Translations under genes and position numbers: made by a program | Source of the DNA: Cymbidium sinense | Lineage: Eukaryota > Streptophyta > Magnoliopsida > Asparagales > Orchidaceae | Direction: 5' to 3' | Length of the DNA stretch: 64,000 bases | NCBI GenBank assembly: GCA_021442155.1 | Contig: CM038222.1 | Span: 58,254,266-58,318,265 of the forward strand | In this document: one piece after another, positions 62,996 through 64,000 of the stretch | Layout of the letters: each line of letters opens with the position of its first letter | Position numbering within the stretch: the stretch's first letter is position 1 | The notes under the pieces: model-generated | Seen by the model: only the letters and a program-made list of their open reading frames with translations | Told to the model about the DNA's origin: nothing | Databases searched by the model: none

Positions 62996-64000
62996 GAGTC
63001 TATAGGTGAGATTCTATTCTGATTCGAAATTAATCCGACTCGAATAAAATTGATCTGAATCCGATCTATTTATTAAACGAGTTAAAAATTTTAACCCGAT
63101 TGATCCGATATCAACGATATATATATATATTTAAGTAAAATCAGTCAATTTGACTTATAAAAATTATTCAATTTATTCAATCAATTTTAAATTAATGATC
63201 ATTGGGTGAGCTGATATGCAAAGCAAAATTTTGATAAATAAATTATCGAGAAATGAAATAATTTTATATAAATAAATTTTATTTATATAGAATATTAATT
63301 TATTATTTTCCTATAAAAACTGATAAATAAATATTATATTAAACTGAACTTAATAATTAATAAATTTAATATAAAAAACTAATTATAATATTAAAAGTAG
63401 GATAGATTCATCGGTGACTCCAATCAATTCAATCGTGAGCTGATCTGTCATTAGCTTAATTCATATTTAAAATTGTCTTTGCATACAATAAGTATTAATT
63501 CATTATTTAATCAATAAAAAGTCAATGAAACGATGAAGTGGAAAAGTTTTTGATGAATCCTTTTATTCTAATATTAATAAAATGGCAATTTTATAAAAAT
63601 AAGTATTTTATAAATAATAATTAACTTTTTAAGTATGATTTTTAAAAAAATAGAAATAGATATAATTGTACGTTTATTGACGCATTCTCACTATTATGAT
63701 GGCCGTTAAATGGACAACTTGCTTAATGCATGACTTACCTGTTGCAAAATTTTTTTTAAAAAAACTACAGCATATTGAACCTAAATTATAGCATGTTTGA
63801 GACATCTAGTATTATCGTTTATGTTTAAATTCAAAGATGATAAATTTAAGATTTTTTACTAATATGTTTTAATCATTATATACAAAATGAATATAACTCA
63901 ATAAATATATAGAAGCAATAACCTGATATGTTGTCCAAGTAAAAAATAAACAACCACACAGAAGTTTAAAGACAAACAATAAACTTCATATACATCTAAT
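62996..64000. other. AT-rich intergenic DNA
   Basis: Contains GATTCGAA/CCGACTCGAA words at 63000-63110 that look like a small eroded repeat, and (TA)n at 63115-63131. No gene seen up to the window end. Confidence 0.5.

Overview
The window is plant nuclear DNA, about 64 kb, AT-rich and dominated by transposable elements. The three recognisable protein genes are plant-type: a plastid BASS5/BASS6-class transporter, the ribosome-biogenesis factor KRI1, and a RING1-type Polycomb E3 ligase. They have ordinary GT-AG introns. I read it as a flowering plant, perhaps a monocot, but the sequence alone does not settle the clade. The repeats are Ty3/gypsy retrotransposons (Tat and chromovirus lineages), RTE-type LINEs and one tRNA-derived SINE.

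Layout. 703-24155 is a minus-strand Tat-lineage Ty3/gypsy complex with three very long LTRs (703-4555, 5640-9813 and about 20258-24155). Its internal region (9814-20257) holds decayed gag, protease, reverse transcriptase, RNase H and integrase, and a truncated RTE LINE interrupts the integrase. 24510-25632 carries the last six exons of the BASS gene on the plus strand; its 5' half is not found in the window, so the retroelement complex probably sits in one of its introns or cuts it off. 27464-29281 is an uninterrupted KRI1 gene (plus). 29282-34380 is AT-rich with an old LINE remnant, and a SINE with perfect 15-bp target duplications follows at 34396-34599. 34804-45295 is a minus-strand RING1-like gene. 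Its RING finger is split by an intron of about 8.1 kb holding an RTE scrap and a decayed plus-strand chromovirus; the first exon(s) are not found. 45296-61700 is nested repeats: an old LTR of the Tat family, broken by a near-complete RTE LINE (48285-50940) and by a 6.0-kb solo LTR with a perfect ATCTT target duplication (51740-57777), then a decayed minus-strand gag-protease fragment (58740-60780). 61700-62740 is a tandem duplication next to a GC-richer segment that looks like the 5' end of an unidentified minus-strand gene. The remainder is AT-rich intergenic DNA.

The genes do not form a pathway: plastid metabolite transport, 40S ribosome assembly and chromatin ubiquitylation are unrelated neighbours. 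The main interest is the long-LTR family. At least four copies share CpG-rich terminal boxes, a purine-rich block and copy-specific tandem arrays, and their nesting order can be read directly. The other points are two oddities in the RING1-like gene: a 39-bp in-frame duplication just after the RING finger and a one-base frame disruption in its central exon.
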